This document shows, piece after piece, positions 51,836-61,759 of a stretch of DNA of 64,000 bases. Every line of letters starts with the position of its first letter. Position 1 is the first letter of the stretch. The stretch is from Ruminiclostridium cellobioparum DSM 1351 = ATCC 15832 (lineage in GTDB: Bacteria; Bacillota; Clostridia; Acetivibrionales; DSM-1351), in the NCBI RefSeq assembly GCF_000621505.1, contig NZ_KK211290.1, positions 177,501 through 241,500 of the forward strand. Reading direction: 5' to 3'. A program made the position numbers and the translations under genes. The notes beneath the pieces were generated by a model. It did not search any database. It was given only the letters and a program-made list of their open reading frames with translations, and had not been told where the DNA came from.

Positions 51836-54800
51836 TTACTGCATTTGATTTTTAATCAGGTTATACAATACCTGCGCCATTTGCGCTCTGTTGGTTGTAT
51901 CCTTTGGCGAGAGTCTGCCAAGATTTCCGGCTATTATTCCGTTTTCTGCAAACATTGACATGGCAGGCTTTGCCCATTCAGCAATATCATTTGTATCGCT
52001 GAATTCATTCAGACCCATTCCTGAATTTCCGGCAGGAACTTCATCTATCAGCTTCAATATGTTGTACAGAAGTGTAAACATTTCCTCCCTGGTAATTTCT
52101 TTTTCGGGTGCAAACCTGTTGTTTCCGACTCCTTCGGAAATACCGAGTCTTTTTGCTGCCGCCAGGTAACCCGTATAGAATTTGTTTCCCGCATCTGTAA
52201 AGTTATCAGCCGTTTTTTCATCGGCTTTTATCTCATATGCCTTCATTACCATTGTGAGGAATTCCCCTCTGGTCAGCTTTCCTCCGGGACTGAAATTACC
52301 GTTGCCGGTACCCGTTGTAATACCTCTTGCGGCTATAAAATCAACCGCCTTGGAATACCATGCTCCATCTTCTACATCCTTAAAGCTGACCTTGTTGTAG
52401 CCCACTGCATATTCCATTAAATTGTTTGTCTTAAAGCTTATCATTTTTGTTTCTTTGTTGTATACGCAGTTGCTTACAAGTTCCAGGCCGCCCTGTGAAT
52501 TTATGCAGTATATGACAACAGCTTCGGTATCCTCTCCCGCTTTTGCAGTATATGGAATAGATACTGTTACATTTCCTGCAAACTCTGATATTGTTTTTCC
52601 GCCGCTGGTAACGCTTAAATCCACCACCGGCCTGCCGCCTGCAATCCGCTTTGCCTCATCGGACAGAGTTGTGCTGTCAACACTGGAGGCTGTAATTTTC
52701 ACATCTCCTGCCGCTGACTGGGAAATTGTTTTAACAGACTCCTTGTCAAAGGTCATGACTGCAATAGGTGTTGAAATAGTAATCGTATCTACTTTGCTGC
52801 TTACAACCTTATCAACTGCTTCTTTTGGAAGACTGACCTCCACAGCTTTTGCACCGGAAGGAGCAGATACCTTAATTTCCACATTTGCTGCCGTACCTTT
52901 ATCCATATTTGCTGCAGCTTCAATTACCTTGTTTATTGCTTCGGTAACTTCTTTTTCTGTAACTGCGGCTGTGGCCTTTCCGTCCTTGTCAGTTTTTGCT
53001 GCTGCTGCAATTGTGCTTGTAACAGAGCCGTGACCTGACGCAGCTGCATCGGAGATGGTATTATTTGACGCAGCAGGGGGCGGAGTTGTATTGGTACTGC
53101 TGCTACTTCCGCTGCCGCCTCCATTACTGCCGCCACTGCGACTGTCGTCAATATACGGTTGTACCGTAACGACGCATTGTGCTGTACCGCCATCTGCTGT
53201 CGCTGCTGTAATTATTGTTGTTCCGGTACGTATTGCGGTAACCTGTACGGTTGTTATTCCATTTTGTGCATCATAGGATGGCGTACCCAATGACACTATG
53301 CTGTTTCCGACGCTGAAGCTTATTTCCTTATTTACCGCTTCCTCCGGAACAGCGGTCGCAGTCAGAGTAAAGCTATCACCGGGATAAAGTGTCTTTGAAG
53401 GAGTATCAAGTACTACACCGGCCGGGAGTACATTTACAGCACATCTTGCAATTCCGCCGCCGCTTGTAGTTGCGGTAATAATGGCATTACCCACCTTTGC
53501 AGCACTTAAATGTACTATTGTTATTCCACCGGGAGTGCTGGACTCTGTTTCTCCTACTATAACGGCATCGCTGTCCGAGCTGAACAGTACAATACTGTCA
53601 ATAGCCGCAGGAGAAGTTACTGTTGCAGTGATTGTGAATTCCTGACCCCTGTACACTGATTTGGATGTACTATCCAGGGTTATAACATCAGGATTTTCAG
53701 GGTTTGTTACCTTAACCAGCCCATTCATGGCTGCAATTAATGCATTTACAACAAAATCTATTTCCTGCTGTGTGGCATAGTCATTAAAATAAACTGAATT
53801 GGCATCGGCAAGTAACTTTTCCAGATTGGCGCTTTCCCAGCTTTCAGGTGTATAATCCGCCTGTTTTAACGCATTTACCTGTGACATAGCAGTTACAAGA
53901 GAAGCTTTATTTGACCGTTTCTCCAATATGTTCATTGCCGTTTGCAGGTTTTGTATGGCAGCATCAACCTGACGCTGTGTTGAATTATTATCACCCAGTA
54001 CAGTATTTGCATTCACTAAAACACTGTCTATGTCCGAATCAGTCCAGGACGAAGAAATATAGTCATTCTGGTCTAATTGTGAGGCTATATCATAAAGTGC
54101 CTGCAGATCATTTTTAAATGTGTTTACTTTTACTGTGCACAAATCATATTCAGAACCGGCCGAATGGCGAACTATAATAACCGAGGTACCGCCCGAAACA
54201 GCCTCCAGCCTGGCAGTATACGTTCCTTGGCCGCCTGGGACGGAATCCCCGCTGACTACAGGAGTTCCTACAGTTACTGCATCTGTATTATATGATTTAA
54301 AATCAGCACTGTCTGTCTCTGAATACGGAGCTAAAATAGCCTTCAAGTCCAGAGTATCCCCCTTGTTCAATGTGACTGCATGATTGTCCAGCTTATAAGA
54401 GTAATCTCCATAAACCTCAAACTCATAAATAGCCAAGCCATATTTTGTGGCCATTACACCACTAACCCGTATGTAGCGGGCTGTAAGCGGCTTGAATTTT
54501 ACATCATCCTGCTCATTGCCTTTGTATGTACTTCTATTAATATCAGTAATAGGCATCCATGGACCTGCCGGATCATTGGAATATTCCAAATATACATGCT
54601 GAGAATTTACTTCCCAGAAAAGTTTTATTTCATTTACTGATAAAGGTTGACCCAGATCAACGTAGAAAGAACGCTGTGTAACCTCTGCAGTACCTCTGCC
54701 CGTGCTGATCCTGGTTCCCATATTCCCGTCGGTAGGCACAGTCGTCTCCAGTGGTGCCTCAATATTAGCACTGCCGCTGTAACTGGAATCCAATGTGACT

Positions 54801-57800
54801 GTTTTGCCGTAAGCCAGGTTCTGCCTGCCTCCATAATTGGGCAGCGGAGCCGGTACATCAGCTTCTCCGAATACTTCAAATTCATACATGGATATGCCGT
54901 ACCGGCTATCAACCCTGCTTATGCTTTGCAGTCTTATGTATCTTGCATCAATACTTCCTTCGGGGAAGTTAAGGACTTGAACCCCCGGCTTGTTATTAGC
55001 AAAAGTATTTACGTCTGTCCAGGTACCTCCGTCATCTGAGGTTTGGATTTTGAAACTGGTTGAATAAGAACCTTCCCAGGAAATCCGGATTGTTCTCACT
55101 TTTGACTTTGCTCCCAGATTAACCTGCCACCATGGGGTAGCAGTCGATGTCGGACCCGACCATCTTGTGGTGTCATTCCCGTCATTTGCATAAGTTGCCA
55201 TACTGCCCGAATCATTTCCGCTGGTTGATGAAGGTTTGTATAATGCCAGATTTACAGCATAATGTACATTAAGATCTTTAATATCATACCCGTTCTTTTT
55301 ATTGCTTGAGAGCATTAATATGCGGATATACTTTGCCTGAACATACGGCAGATCAATTACTTCCTTTCCGCCGTTTCCATGCCACTGTAAATACCCGTCG
55401 GTCCAATTAACATTATCTGTGGAATATTGAACTATATATTCTTTTGCATAATCAGCGCCCCAGTCAACAGTAACCTTGTCAACAAGAGGATTGGGAGTAT
55501 CGATATTATAGACAATATACTGGCTTTCATCAGGCTCCGAGCGCCAGGAAGTATCCATGGAATCATCTATTGCATTCAGAGGAGCATATCCCGGTAAAAA
55601 TGAACTTGCCCCTATATTGCTGGCAGAAAGAGGAACATCGGATAAAGTCTGGGTAATCGATTGTCCCATGTAAATTCCGCTTCCAAGATTATACCTTCCA
55701 TATAATGTATCCTTATCAGTCTCAGTAATTTTTACGTCAACTATCAAGCCCGGTGTTTCGGGATTTGATACAGTTACCTTTGGTGTTCCGGAACTCTCGT
55801 CAATAATTGCCAGACAGGGCTGATTCACTGTTATGGTAGCACCGGTGCGGTATTCAAAACTTCCGGCGGTGTAAAAGATCAATTGTGTCTGGTTTAAGCC
55901 TTCATTTCTTACCGCCTGCAATTCTGTTGTATTTGACAAAATCTGAACCGGAATATTGTTTGAATATGCTTCGACTTCGGCTGAATCCTTTCCAGGAACA
56001 ACAATATACTCATAGGAAGCATTCGCAGGATTAATGCCATGGTTAAAATAAAGTGTGAATGCCTGCTTTGTTTGAGCCGGATGGTCCAGCCAGTTTGATG
56101 TCTGATCCATATTTGAAATACTGACTTTGGAATCAGCCGGGAACACATATCCTATCTGATCATTATAAGCCCATTTGGGATTTGTATATGTTACCGGGGC
56201 TGTCCCCTTTGGAACCTGAACTCCGTCAACTGATGCATTGTCCTTTGCAATTGCCTGGTTAACGGTAGTATGAACCTCTACAGGGCGGGTTGACGATATT
56301 CCTGCCCCTAAAGCCACCATTTCGTCATCAAAATAAAAGTATCCCTTGCGTGCAACAGTATTATCCATATCCTGGGTAAACACCGATGCACCGTACATAC
56401 CGTCGGACACTCCGCCTACAAAGCTTGAATTTGCATTAAATTTGCATTCCAGCGTGTAAGGCATCTTTTCATTGGGAGCTGTCGTACCCGGATAATGCGA
56501 CCAGTTAAAGGCCGGAACCAGATCAGTGTACTCATGTCCATTAACAAAAATTGCCGTTGTACCTGCCGCATTCCAATAAATTTCATTTCCTATGGACGAC
56601 CGGAAAGTGGACCGGTATTCACCGCCATTAATACGGCTTGAACTCATTTTAGTCATAATTCCGTAATTATCGCGCATTTGAGAGGTATAATCGGACCGCC
56701 AGAAATGTTTGTTCCCTACCAATCCATTTGTCGCCGACTTGCCTTCTATGTTGTCAACTAACTGCTGGTACTCAGCCCTGCGCTCCGGGTCGGTATCATA
56801 TTGTGCCATTATAATCATTCCCGGCAAAATATCGGCCGCATAGCTGCTGACTCCTTCAATGGTATTATACCTTCGATATCCAAGGTACAGGAAACCGAAC
56901 TCTCCCCGGATCATCCACCTGGTACCGTCAAGTATATAAAATTCCAGTTTCTTTAAGGCTTCTTCGGTAAAAGCAAAATTAGTTCCGCTTGTATAACCGA
57001 CCCACATGGCAACCATGTTAAACTGAGCCATTCCATACCCTTCACTGTACAGCTTGGCGCCATGACAGTAAAAGCTTGAATCTGCCTGAACCGCTTCATT
57101 CGATGTTCCTTTTTCATCAACTGCCAGAGTTTCCGCGAGTGTCGAAATTCCTTTTACAATCTCAGGATAATCATTCTGCACCAGCTTCTTATATAAATAA
57201 TCCTGTGTTCTCCAAACACCATTTGCACCTACTGTATCCAGACGTCCCTGATTGTAGTTAATGCATACATCCAACGCCTGTTTGCTTATGATGCCTTCCA
57301 TAAATATACCTGTAACACCCATACACATGGCTTGTCCGATTTCATTTTCCCACCAGTTTGTGGATGAAGGCTTGACACTGTCCCAATAAATTAATGCCCT
57401 TTCAATGGCGTCCTTTATTACAGGATTTTGATATGCTTCATTACCTTCCTGATTATAGCCCATTGCCATTGCCGTTATACGGTATAAAGCAAGATATGGA
57501 CTCCATAAAGTACCATTCGCACTATTGGTACGGTCAGCATAATTTACATCAGACCAACTGCCGTTTGGCTGAATGGAATTTGCATACTCCATTGACTTTG
57601 ATATGTACCCGAAAATGTCAGAACCGCTGACTACACGATAGGAATCACTCGCTAAAAATGTCGCTTTGATCCTATCCTTGACAATTTGAGCACTTTCACT
57701 ATCCGTCATGTCAGATGCATATACTGACGATATGGACATTGAAGAAATTGTCGTGAGTATTAGCGCTAAAACTAATAAAACAGCTGTCAATTTTTTAAAG

Positions 57801-57841
57801 TGGACTGCTAATCGCTCTTGTCTTTTTCGTATCTTTGACAT
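51836..57841 (-). CDS. S-layer-anchored polysaccharide lyase family 8 with discoidin, FIVAR and Ig-like modules
   Basis: About 2001 residues from ATG 57841 (AAGGAGG upstream). Signal peptide 1-43. The PL8 catalytic part spans about 50-760: Asn207 in VGANGVWRTQ, His260 and Tyr269 in CHGAKLYSEGYG match the catalytic triad spacing of hyaluronate lyases, and GGEYRSTFRSS and AFNWSHYPGTTA are family marks. Then three F5/8-type C (discoidin) modules (about 770-1170; APLNAIDDSMDTSWRSEP, YANDGNDTTRWSGP, TDGNMGTRISTG), Big-like and two FIVAR modules (about 1190-1420), two more Ig-like modules, a Ser/Gly-rich spacer near 1600, and three SLH domains in the last 180 residues that hold it to the cell wall. 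It cleaves uronic-acid polymers (hyaluronan, chondroitin or xanthan type); which one is open. Confidence 0.9.
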   Translation of the reverse strand: MSKIRKRQERLAVHFKKLTAVLLVLALILTTISSMSISSVYASDMTDSESAQIVKDRIKATFLASDSYRVVSGSDIFGYISKSMEYANSIQPNGSWSDVNYADRTNSANGTLWSPYLALYRITAMAMGYNQEGNEAYQNPVIKDAIERALIYWDSVKPSSTNWWENEIGQAMCMGVTGIFMEGIISKQALDVCINYNQGRLDTVGANGVWRTQDYLYKKLVQNDYPEIVKGISTLAETLAVDEKGTSNEAVQADSSFYCHGAKLYSEGYGMAQFNMVAMWVGYTSGTNFAFTEEALKKLEFYILDGTRWMIRGEFGFLYLGYRRYNTIEGVSSYAADILPGMIIMAQYDTDPERRAEYQQLVDNIEGKSATNGLVGNKHFWRSDYTSQMRDNYGIMTKMSSSRINGGEYRSTFRSSIGNEIYWNAAGTTAIFVNGHEYTDLVPAFNWSHYPGTTAPNEKMPYTLECKFNANSSFVGGVSDGMYGASVFTQDMDNTVARKGYFYFDDEMVALGAGISSTRPVEVHTTVNQAIAKDNASVDGVQVPKGTAPVTYTNPKWAYNDQIGYVFPADSKVSISNMDQTSNWLDHPAQTKQAFTLYFNHGINPANASYEYIVVPGKDSAEVEAYSNNIPVQILSNTTELQAVRNEGLNQTQLIFYTAGSFEYRTGATITVNQPCLAIIDESSGTPKVTVSNPETPGLIVDVKITETDKDTLYGRYNLGSGIYMGQSITQTLSDVPLSASNIGASSFLPGYAPLNAIDDSMDTSWRSEPDESQYIVYNIDTPNPLVDKVTVDWGADYAKEYIVQYSTDNVNWTDGYLQWHGNGGKEVIDLPYVQAKYIRILMLSSNKKNGYDIKDLNVHYAVNLALYKPSSTSGNDSGSMATYANDGNDTTRWSGPTSTATPWWQVNLGAKSKVRTIRISWEGSYSTSFKIQTSDDGGTWTDVNTFANNKPGVQVLNFPEGSIDARYIRLQSISRVDSRYGISMYEFEVFGEADVPAPLPNYGGRQNLAYGKTVTLDSSYSGSANIEAPLETTVPTDGNMGTRISTGRGTAEVTQRSFYVDLGQPLSVNEIKLFWEVNSQHVYLEYSNDPAGPWMPITDINRSTYKGNEQDDVKFKPLTARYIRVSGVMATKYGLAIYEFEVYGDYSYKLDNHAVTLNKGDTLDLKAILAPYSETDSADFKSYNTDAVTVGTPVVSGDSVPGGQGTYTARLEAVSGGTSVIIVRHSAGSEYDLCTVKVNTFKNDLQALYDIASQLDQNDYISSSWTDSDIDSVLVNANTVLGDNNSTQRQVDAAIQNLQTAMNILEKRSNKASLVTAMSQVNALKQADYTPESWESANLEKLLADANSVYFNDYATQQEIDFVVNALIAAMNGLVKVTNPENPDVITLDSTSKSVYRGQEFTITATVTSPAAIDSIVLFSSDSDAVIVGETESSTPGGITIVHLSAAKVGNAIITATTSGGGIARCAVNVLPAGVVLDTPSKTLYPGDSFTLTATAVPEEAVNKEISFSVGNSIVSLGTPSYDAQNGITTVQVTAIRTGTTIITAATADGGTAQCVVTVQPYIDDSRSGGSNGGGSGSSSSTNTTPPPAASNNTISDAAASGHGSVTSTIAAAAKTDKDGKATAAVTEKEVTEAINKVIEAAANMDKGTAANVEIKVSAPSGAKAVEVSLPKEAVDKVVSSKVDTITISTPIAVMTFDKESVKTISQSAAGDVKITASSVDSTTLSDEAKRIAGGRPVVDLSVTSGGKTISEFAGNVTVSIPYTAKAGEDTEAVVIYCINSQGGLELVSNCVYNKETKMISFKTNNLMEYAVGYNKVSFKDVEDGAWYSKAVDFIAARGITTGTGNGNFSPGGKLTRGEFLTMVMKAYEIKADEKTADNFTDAGNKFYTGYLAAAKRLGISEGVGNNRFAPEKEITREEMFTLLYNILKLIDEVPAGNSGMGLNEFSDTNDIAEWAKPAMSMFAENGIIAGNLGRLSPKDTTNRAQMAQVLYNLIKNQMQ

Positions 57842-57883
57842 ATTGTTCCTCCTTATTATTAGTATTTGCTGCAAAATTTTGCA

Positions 57884-57911
57884 TATATTAAGGCTTTAAA
57901 GCCTAATATAA
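57884..57911. repeat. Inverted repeat between GH130 and PL8 genes
   Basis: ATATTAAGGCTTT / AAAGCCTAATAT, near-perfect with one extra base. A second short palindrome TGCAAAATTTTGCA (57870-57883) adjoins it. No T-run; probably an RNA-processing stem or operator between two co-directional genes. Confidence 0.55.
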
Positions 57912-57933
57912 CAAGCCTATAGATATCCAGGGC

Positions 57934-58980
57934 TTACTTTAATCCTAAAGAAGTCATAATATCCTCTATGGGGATCTCGGCATAACACATATGAGTATCA
58001 GCCGCCCCATAGTATACTTTTACAACATCATTTTCGTATATCACTCCGCAGGTGAATATTACATTTCCAAAAAATCCATTTATCTCGTAGTCTTCTACCG
58101 GTTCCATGATAGGCTTCTCACTTCTTGCAATCACTTTCCAGGGTTGTTCCGGGTCCAGAAGCATAGCCCCCAGACAATACTTATCGTCTTTTGTAGCTCC
58201 GTGATATATCTCAAGCCAGCCTTCCTTCACCCTGAAAGGAACAGCACTTCCGCCAATTCTTCCATTATCCCAATAACCCTCGCGTGCACCTGCCAGGTGT
58301 CTGTGGTTTCCCCATGAAATCAAATCGGGAGACTCGGATATCCATATATCCATCTTCCCGAAATGTGACATGGACGGCCTGTTCAGGGCATAATACCTGC
58401 CATTTATCTTTTCCGGAAAAATCTCAACATCTTTATTGTCAGGATGAAATATGACACCATGCCGTTGGAACTTGATAAAATCCTTTGTGGATGCAAGATA
58501 GGAAGTTATCCCCAAATCGGATATGGCACTGTAACTAATATAAAATGTGTTGTCAATAAAGGTTATCCTGGCATCCTCAATGCCATAAACCTCATATATG
58601 TTTGCAGGTGAAATAGAAGGCGTTTCTTCAATTTCAAAATGAATTCCATCCCTGCTGCGCGCCACTCTCAAATGGGATATGGAGGTAATATAATTAGTCG
58701 AAGGAGTCCTGATCCACCGCGAATCCGAAAAATCGCAGCCCGGTTCATCCGTATTAAAGCTCTTTTTAATAATTGCAGCCTTCTCAACGTCATAAACCGG
58801 AGCAATATGAATATCTGAATTTTGATTGATGGGCCTTTCTGCTACCCTCAATAATAAAATCACTTCATCTCCCAATTTTGCAACTCCTGCATTAAATACA
58901 CATATAACTTCAAAATCCGGTCTTGAAGGTTTAACATCCTGAGGTCTGATTATTGGATTATGTATATGTCTTTGAACCAT
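57934..58980 (-). CDS. Glycoside hydrolase family 130 (mannosyl-glycoside phosphorylase type)
   Basis: About 348 residues from ATG 58980, with GGAGG five bases upstream. A five-bladed propeller enzyme: HNPIIRPQDVKPSRPDFEVI and FNAGVAKLGDEVILLLRVAE at the start, YGIEDARITFIDNTFYISYSA with the likely catalytic Asp, and LEIYHGATKDDKYCLGAMLLD with the phosphate-side residues. GH130 enzymes split beta-mannosides with phosphate to give mannose 1-phosphate, though some are hydrolases. It lies upstream of the PL8 gene on the same strand with a 92-bp gap, so both may be used on one heteropolysaccharide with mannose and uronic acid. Confidence 0.9.
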   Translation of the reverse strand: MVQRHIHNPIIRPQDVKPSRPDFEVICVFNAGVAKLGDEVILLLRVAERPINQNSDIHIAPVYDVEKAAIIKKSFNTDEPGCDFSDSRWIRTPSTNYITSISHLRVARSRDGIHFEIEETPSISPANIYEVYGIEDARITFIDNTFYISYSAISDLGITSYLASTKDFIKFQRHGVIFHPDNKDVEIFPEKINGRYYALNRPSMSHFGKMDIWISESPDLISWGNHRHLAGAREGYWDNGRIGGSAVPFRVKEGWLEIYHGATKDDKYCLGAMLLDPEQPWKVIARSEKPIMEPVEDYEINGFFGNVIFTCGVIYENDVVKVYYGAADTHMCYAEIPIEDIMTSLGLK

Positions 58981-59132
58981 TGTGTCCTCCAAATAAAATA
59001 GAATATATAATTTATTCTAATTCTATTAAGACAACACACTAAATTACACTGTTGAATTTAAATATTCCTCAAAATTCTATTTATTTTGTTACTTCATATT
59101 TTAAAGCTATACATTTTTTTTAAATATTTCTC

Positions 59133-61451
59133 CTAATTCTGTTCTTTCTTTCTGAATTGAGTGGGCGTAAGACCATTGAATTTCTTAAAAAAAGTATAAA
59201 AATGGTTCTCAGAATTCATTCCAATCATTTCACTTATGGCTGCAACTGTCAGATTGGAATTTACAAGCAGCTCCAAAGCTTTTTCGTACCTGTATTTACT
59301 TATATAGTCTGTCAGGGATATTCCCAATGCTTCTTTGAATATAGCCCTTAAATAATTAACCGACAGTCCTACCCGTTCGGCAATGCTTTCAATATTTAAT
59401 CCGGGATCATTATATTCGTTATGAATTATAGTAAAAACCATATTAATATATTCTCTTTTTGTATCTTTAGGATTATCTTCTATGTATTCTATTTCATTCT
59501 TGTATATATAAAGCAGCCATTCCTTAATTTCCTCCAATGTATCAAATCTCTCCACCTGATCTCTCAAAACTTTGAAGGAATATGCATTTCCGGAATTGTT
59601 GCAATGATTCATTAAATTTATTGTAGCAATTGAATCGTGTATAATCTGGGAAAGTATAACCATAATATCATCATATTCCATCTGGGCCAGTCTTCCGAAG
59701 AACTTATCGACCTGCTTTTCCACAAGATCATATTTGCGCAGCTTCAGATTATTTAATACAGGCATAAAAATATCCTGTGAATAATGATATTTGGCAACTT
59801 CTTTCAGGTTCAGTATTTCCTGTGTAATTACAGACCTTTTGCCGTATATCAATCTGTAGTTTGAATTTAAAACAGCATTATTATATGATTTATTAATATT
59901 TTTTATATGCTTCTGTAATGGGCCTATACTGCCGCTTAGAGAAAAATTCAAATATTTCTGTACCGCATCCTGAATCTGTTTTATGACCGTTTTCAAATCA
60001 GCTTCGATTGTGCTATCAGGTTCTCCCTTGGTTTTTACAATTACGGCAATGGTATCTTCACCCATATCCACAGTTTCATTTGAATAAAATTGTTCTGTCA
60101 ATTCCTGCGCAATATTCCCTATGGCAAACCTGTAAAGGGATAAATCCTCCACTGAATAATTAAATATTTCTTCATTATAATAGTTATCAATCTTTAAAAC
60201 ATAAACAACAACATTTTGAAAATCAAATTCCAAATTATTAAACCTGCCTTCAAGGTCTGCCCGGTGAATATACCCGCCTAGCAGAAGCTCCTTAAGCAAT
60301 TCATTCCGGATCAGCCTGGAATCATCCAGGGATTGATACTTTGCCTTTAACAACTCGTCTTTCATATTCAGTATAAAATCCGAAACATACTCCAATTCAT
60401 GCTTTTCAGAACCTTTAATTGCAATAGTACCCGTTGATATATCATTTGCCTTGTTAACAAGCTTGCGAATAGGCAAATAGAATTTTCTGGATATGAAATA
60501 TGATATTATAGCTCCTATAGTGAATAGAATTATGCAAAAAATTATAATCAGATTGCGCATGTTATAAGCTTTTGCAACTAACTTTCCATAAGGGGTTACC
60601 TGTATTATTTTCCATTTTAATTTACTTGATGAAATAAAGGTTACAAGTGATTTCTCACCGTTTACCTCCCCTGTAAACTGCCCGGAATTGTCTTTTGATG
60701 CAACTATGGATTTTATATATTCCTCCGAGGATAAATCTTTAAGGAACATATCCGGGTCATAATCGGAAATAACCCTTCCTTTTTCATCCACCAGCATGGT
60801 GACATCATCTGAAAATGGTATCAGCGATTTAAGGATATTCCGGATATAGCCTTCCTTGACATTTATTATCAAGGCACCCTCCAGATTTCCGTTTTTATCC
60901 GGTGCTTCGCTTGAAATCAAAGTAAGCAGGTTATCGTTAATTTCAACACCGTTTATATTATATTTTACTTTTCGAGGAATAAAATGAAGTGTTTTCATTT
61001 CATTTTCATTTTTTAAAAGCTTTAATATATCCTTATCATAAAATTCTACTGTGGAAGAAGTGCTTCCCTTGGTAGAAAAGACCTTTTGCATATTTCCGTT
61101 ATACAAATAAACAGATTCTAAAAACATACTGTTGGATATGGCTTTTGTTATTTTGATGCTGGCATTTATTGCTTCAGTGGGAGAAACATCTCTGCTGTAA
61201 ATACTATTATATACATCTGCGTCTCCGTACAAATCATAAAGATGGTTACTGGACAGGTCCCAGACAAAATCCACAGCTAATGCTGTTTGAGTAAGGATCT
61301 GCTTTGATGAGTCACTTGCCTGCCGTATGGTTTGTTTTTCATAGTTATCATAAAATACCAAAGAACAGGTTAAAAGTATTATAGATAACAGAATAATCAA
61401 AGAATAAAATAGTTTGGTAAATGAACTCCTCATTTTAAACACTTTCAACAT
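59133..61451 (-). CDS. Membrane-bound AraC-type regulator with extracellular sensor domain
   Basis: A 772-residue one-component regulator with the same plan as the gene at 34527-36884: membrane segment at about 15-35 (LFYSLIILLSIILLTCSLVF), Cache-like sensor domain (about 40-295; MLVDEKGRVISDYDPDMF), second segment at about 300-322 (IIIFCIILFTIGAIISYFI), helical linker, and C-terminal AraC helix-turn-helix pair (IESIAERVGLSVNYLRAIFKEA, VAAISEMIGMNSENHFYTFFKKF). It should sense a sugar outside the cell and control the flanking importer, GH130 and PL8 genes. AGGGTGAATAT precedes the ATG. Confidence 0.94.
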   Translation of the reverse strand: MLKVFKMRSSFTKLFYSLIILLSIILLTCSLVFYDNYEKQTIRQASDSSKQILTQTALAVDFVWDLSSNHLYDLYGDADVYNSIYSRDVSPTEAINASIKITKAISNSMFLESVYLYNGNMQKVFSTKGSTSSTVEFYDKDILKLLKNENEMKTLHFIPRKVKYNINGVEINDNLLTLISSEAPDKNGNLEGALIINVKEGYIRNILKSLIPFSDDVTMLVDEKGRVISDYDPDMFLKDLSSEEYIKSIVASKDNSGQFTGEVNGEKSLVTFISSSKLKWKIIQVTPYGKLVAKAYNMRNLIIIFCIILFTIGAIISYFISRKFYLPIRKLVNKANDISTGTIAIKGSEKHELEYVSDFILNMKDELLKAKYQSLDDSRLIRNELLKELLLGGYIHRADLEGRFNNLEFDFQNVVVYVLKIDNYYNEEIFNYSVEDLSLYRFAIGNIAQELTEQFYSNETVDMGEDTIAVIVKTKGEPDSTIEADLKTVIKQIQDAVQKYLNFSLSGSIGPLQKHIKNINKSYNNAVLNSNYRLIYGKRSVITQEILNLKEVAKYHYSQDIFMPVLNNLKLRKYDLVEKQVDKFFGRLAQMEYDDIMVILSQIIHDSIATINLMNHCNNSGNAYSFKVLRDQVERFDTLEEIKEWLLYIYKNEIEYIEDNPKDTKREYINMVFTIIHNEYNDPGLNIESIAERVGLSVNYLRAIFKEALGISLTDYISKYRYEKALELLVNSNLTVAAISEMIGMNSENHFYTFFKKFNGLTPTQFRKKEQN

Positions 61452-61759
61452 ATATTCACCCTATTCTACATTATTAGAGTTAATCTCATAAAGTCAATTA
61501 CGGTTAAACTATCGGCTTTCAGCAATAGTAATTGACTTTTTTATCATAGCAAGATTATGTTAACAATGCCAGATGTTTTTTCACTTATACGGCAGCATAA
61601 ATTAAAATATTTATTTGCATAAAGTGGACTAAATGTTTGTGCATATTACAAATACAAAAGTCCAAAAGTAAAGTCCAGAACATTGGACTTACTTTTGGAA
61701 TCTTGTAAATAAAATGGAATTTTACAAATAAAAGCTGGGATGTCTACTTATAAAAATCT
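61452..61759. other. Intergenic region between binding-protein and AraC-sensor genes
   Basis: 308 bp. It holds an inverted repeat AAGTCAATTAC...GTAATTGACTT (61491-61538) about 40 nt above the regulator start, and the terminator of the binding-protein gene (61661-61699). The remainder is AT rich, presumably with the regulator promoter. No gene. Confidence 0.6.
61661..61699 (-). terminator. Terminator of the right-hand binding-protein gene
   Basis: Stem TCCAAAAGTAA-GTCCA / TGGAC-TTACTTTTGGA with a 6-nt loop and one bulged base; on the minus strand CTTTTGT follows. Confidence 0.7.

Noticed and set aside
52422-53033. A 203-codon open frame opposite the C-terminal part of the PL8 protein
   Set aside because: Mirror of the Ser/Ala/Val-rich low-complexity stretch; composition explains the open frame.
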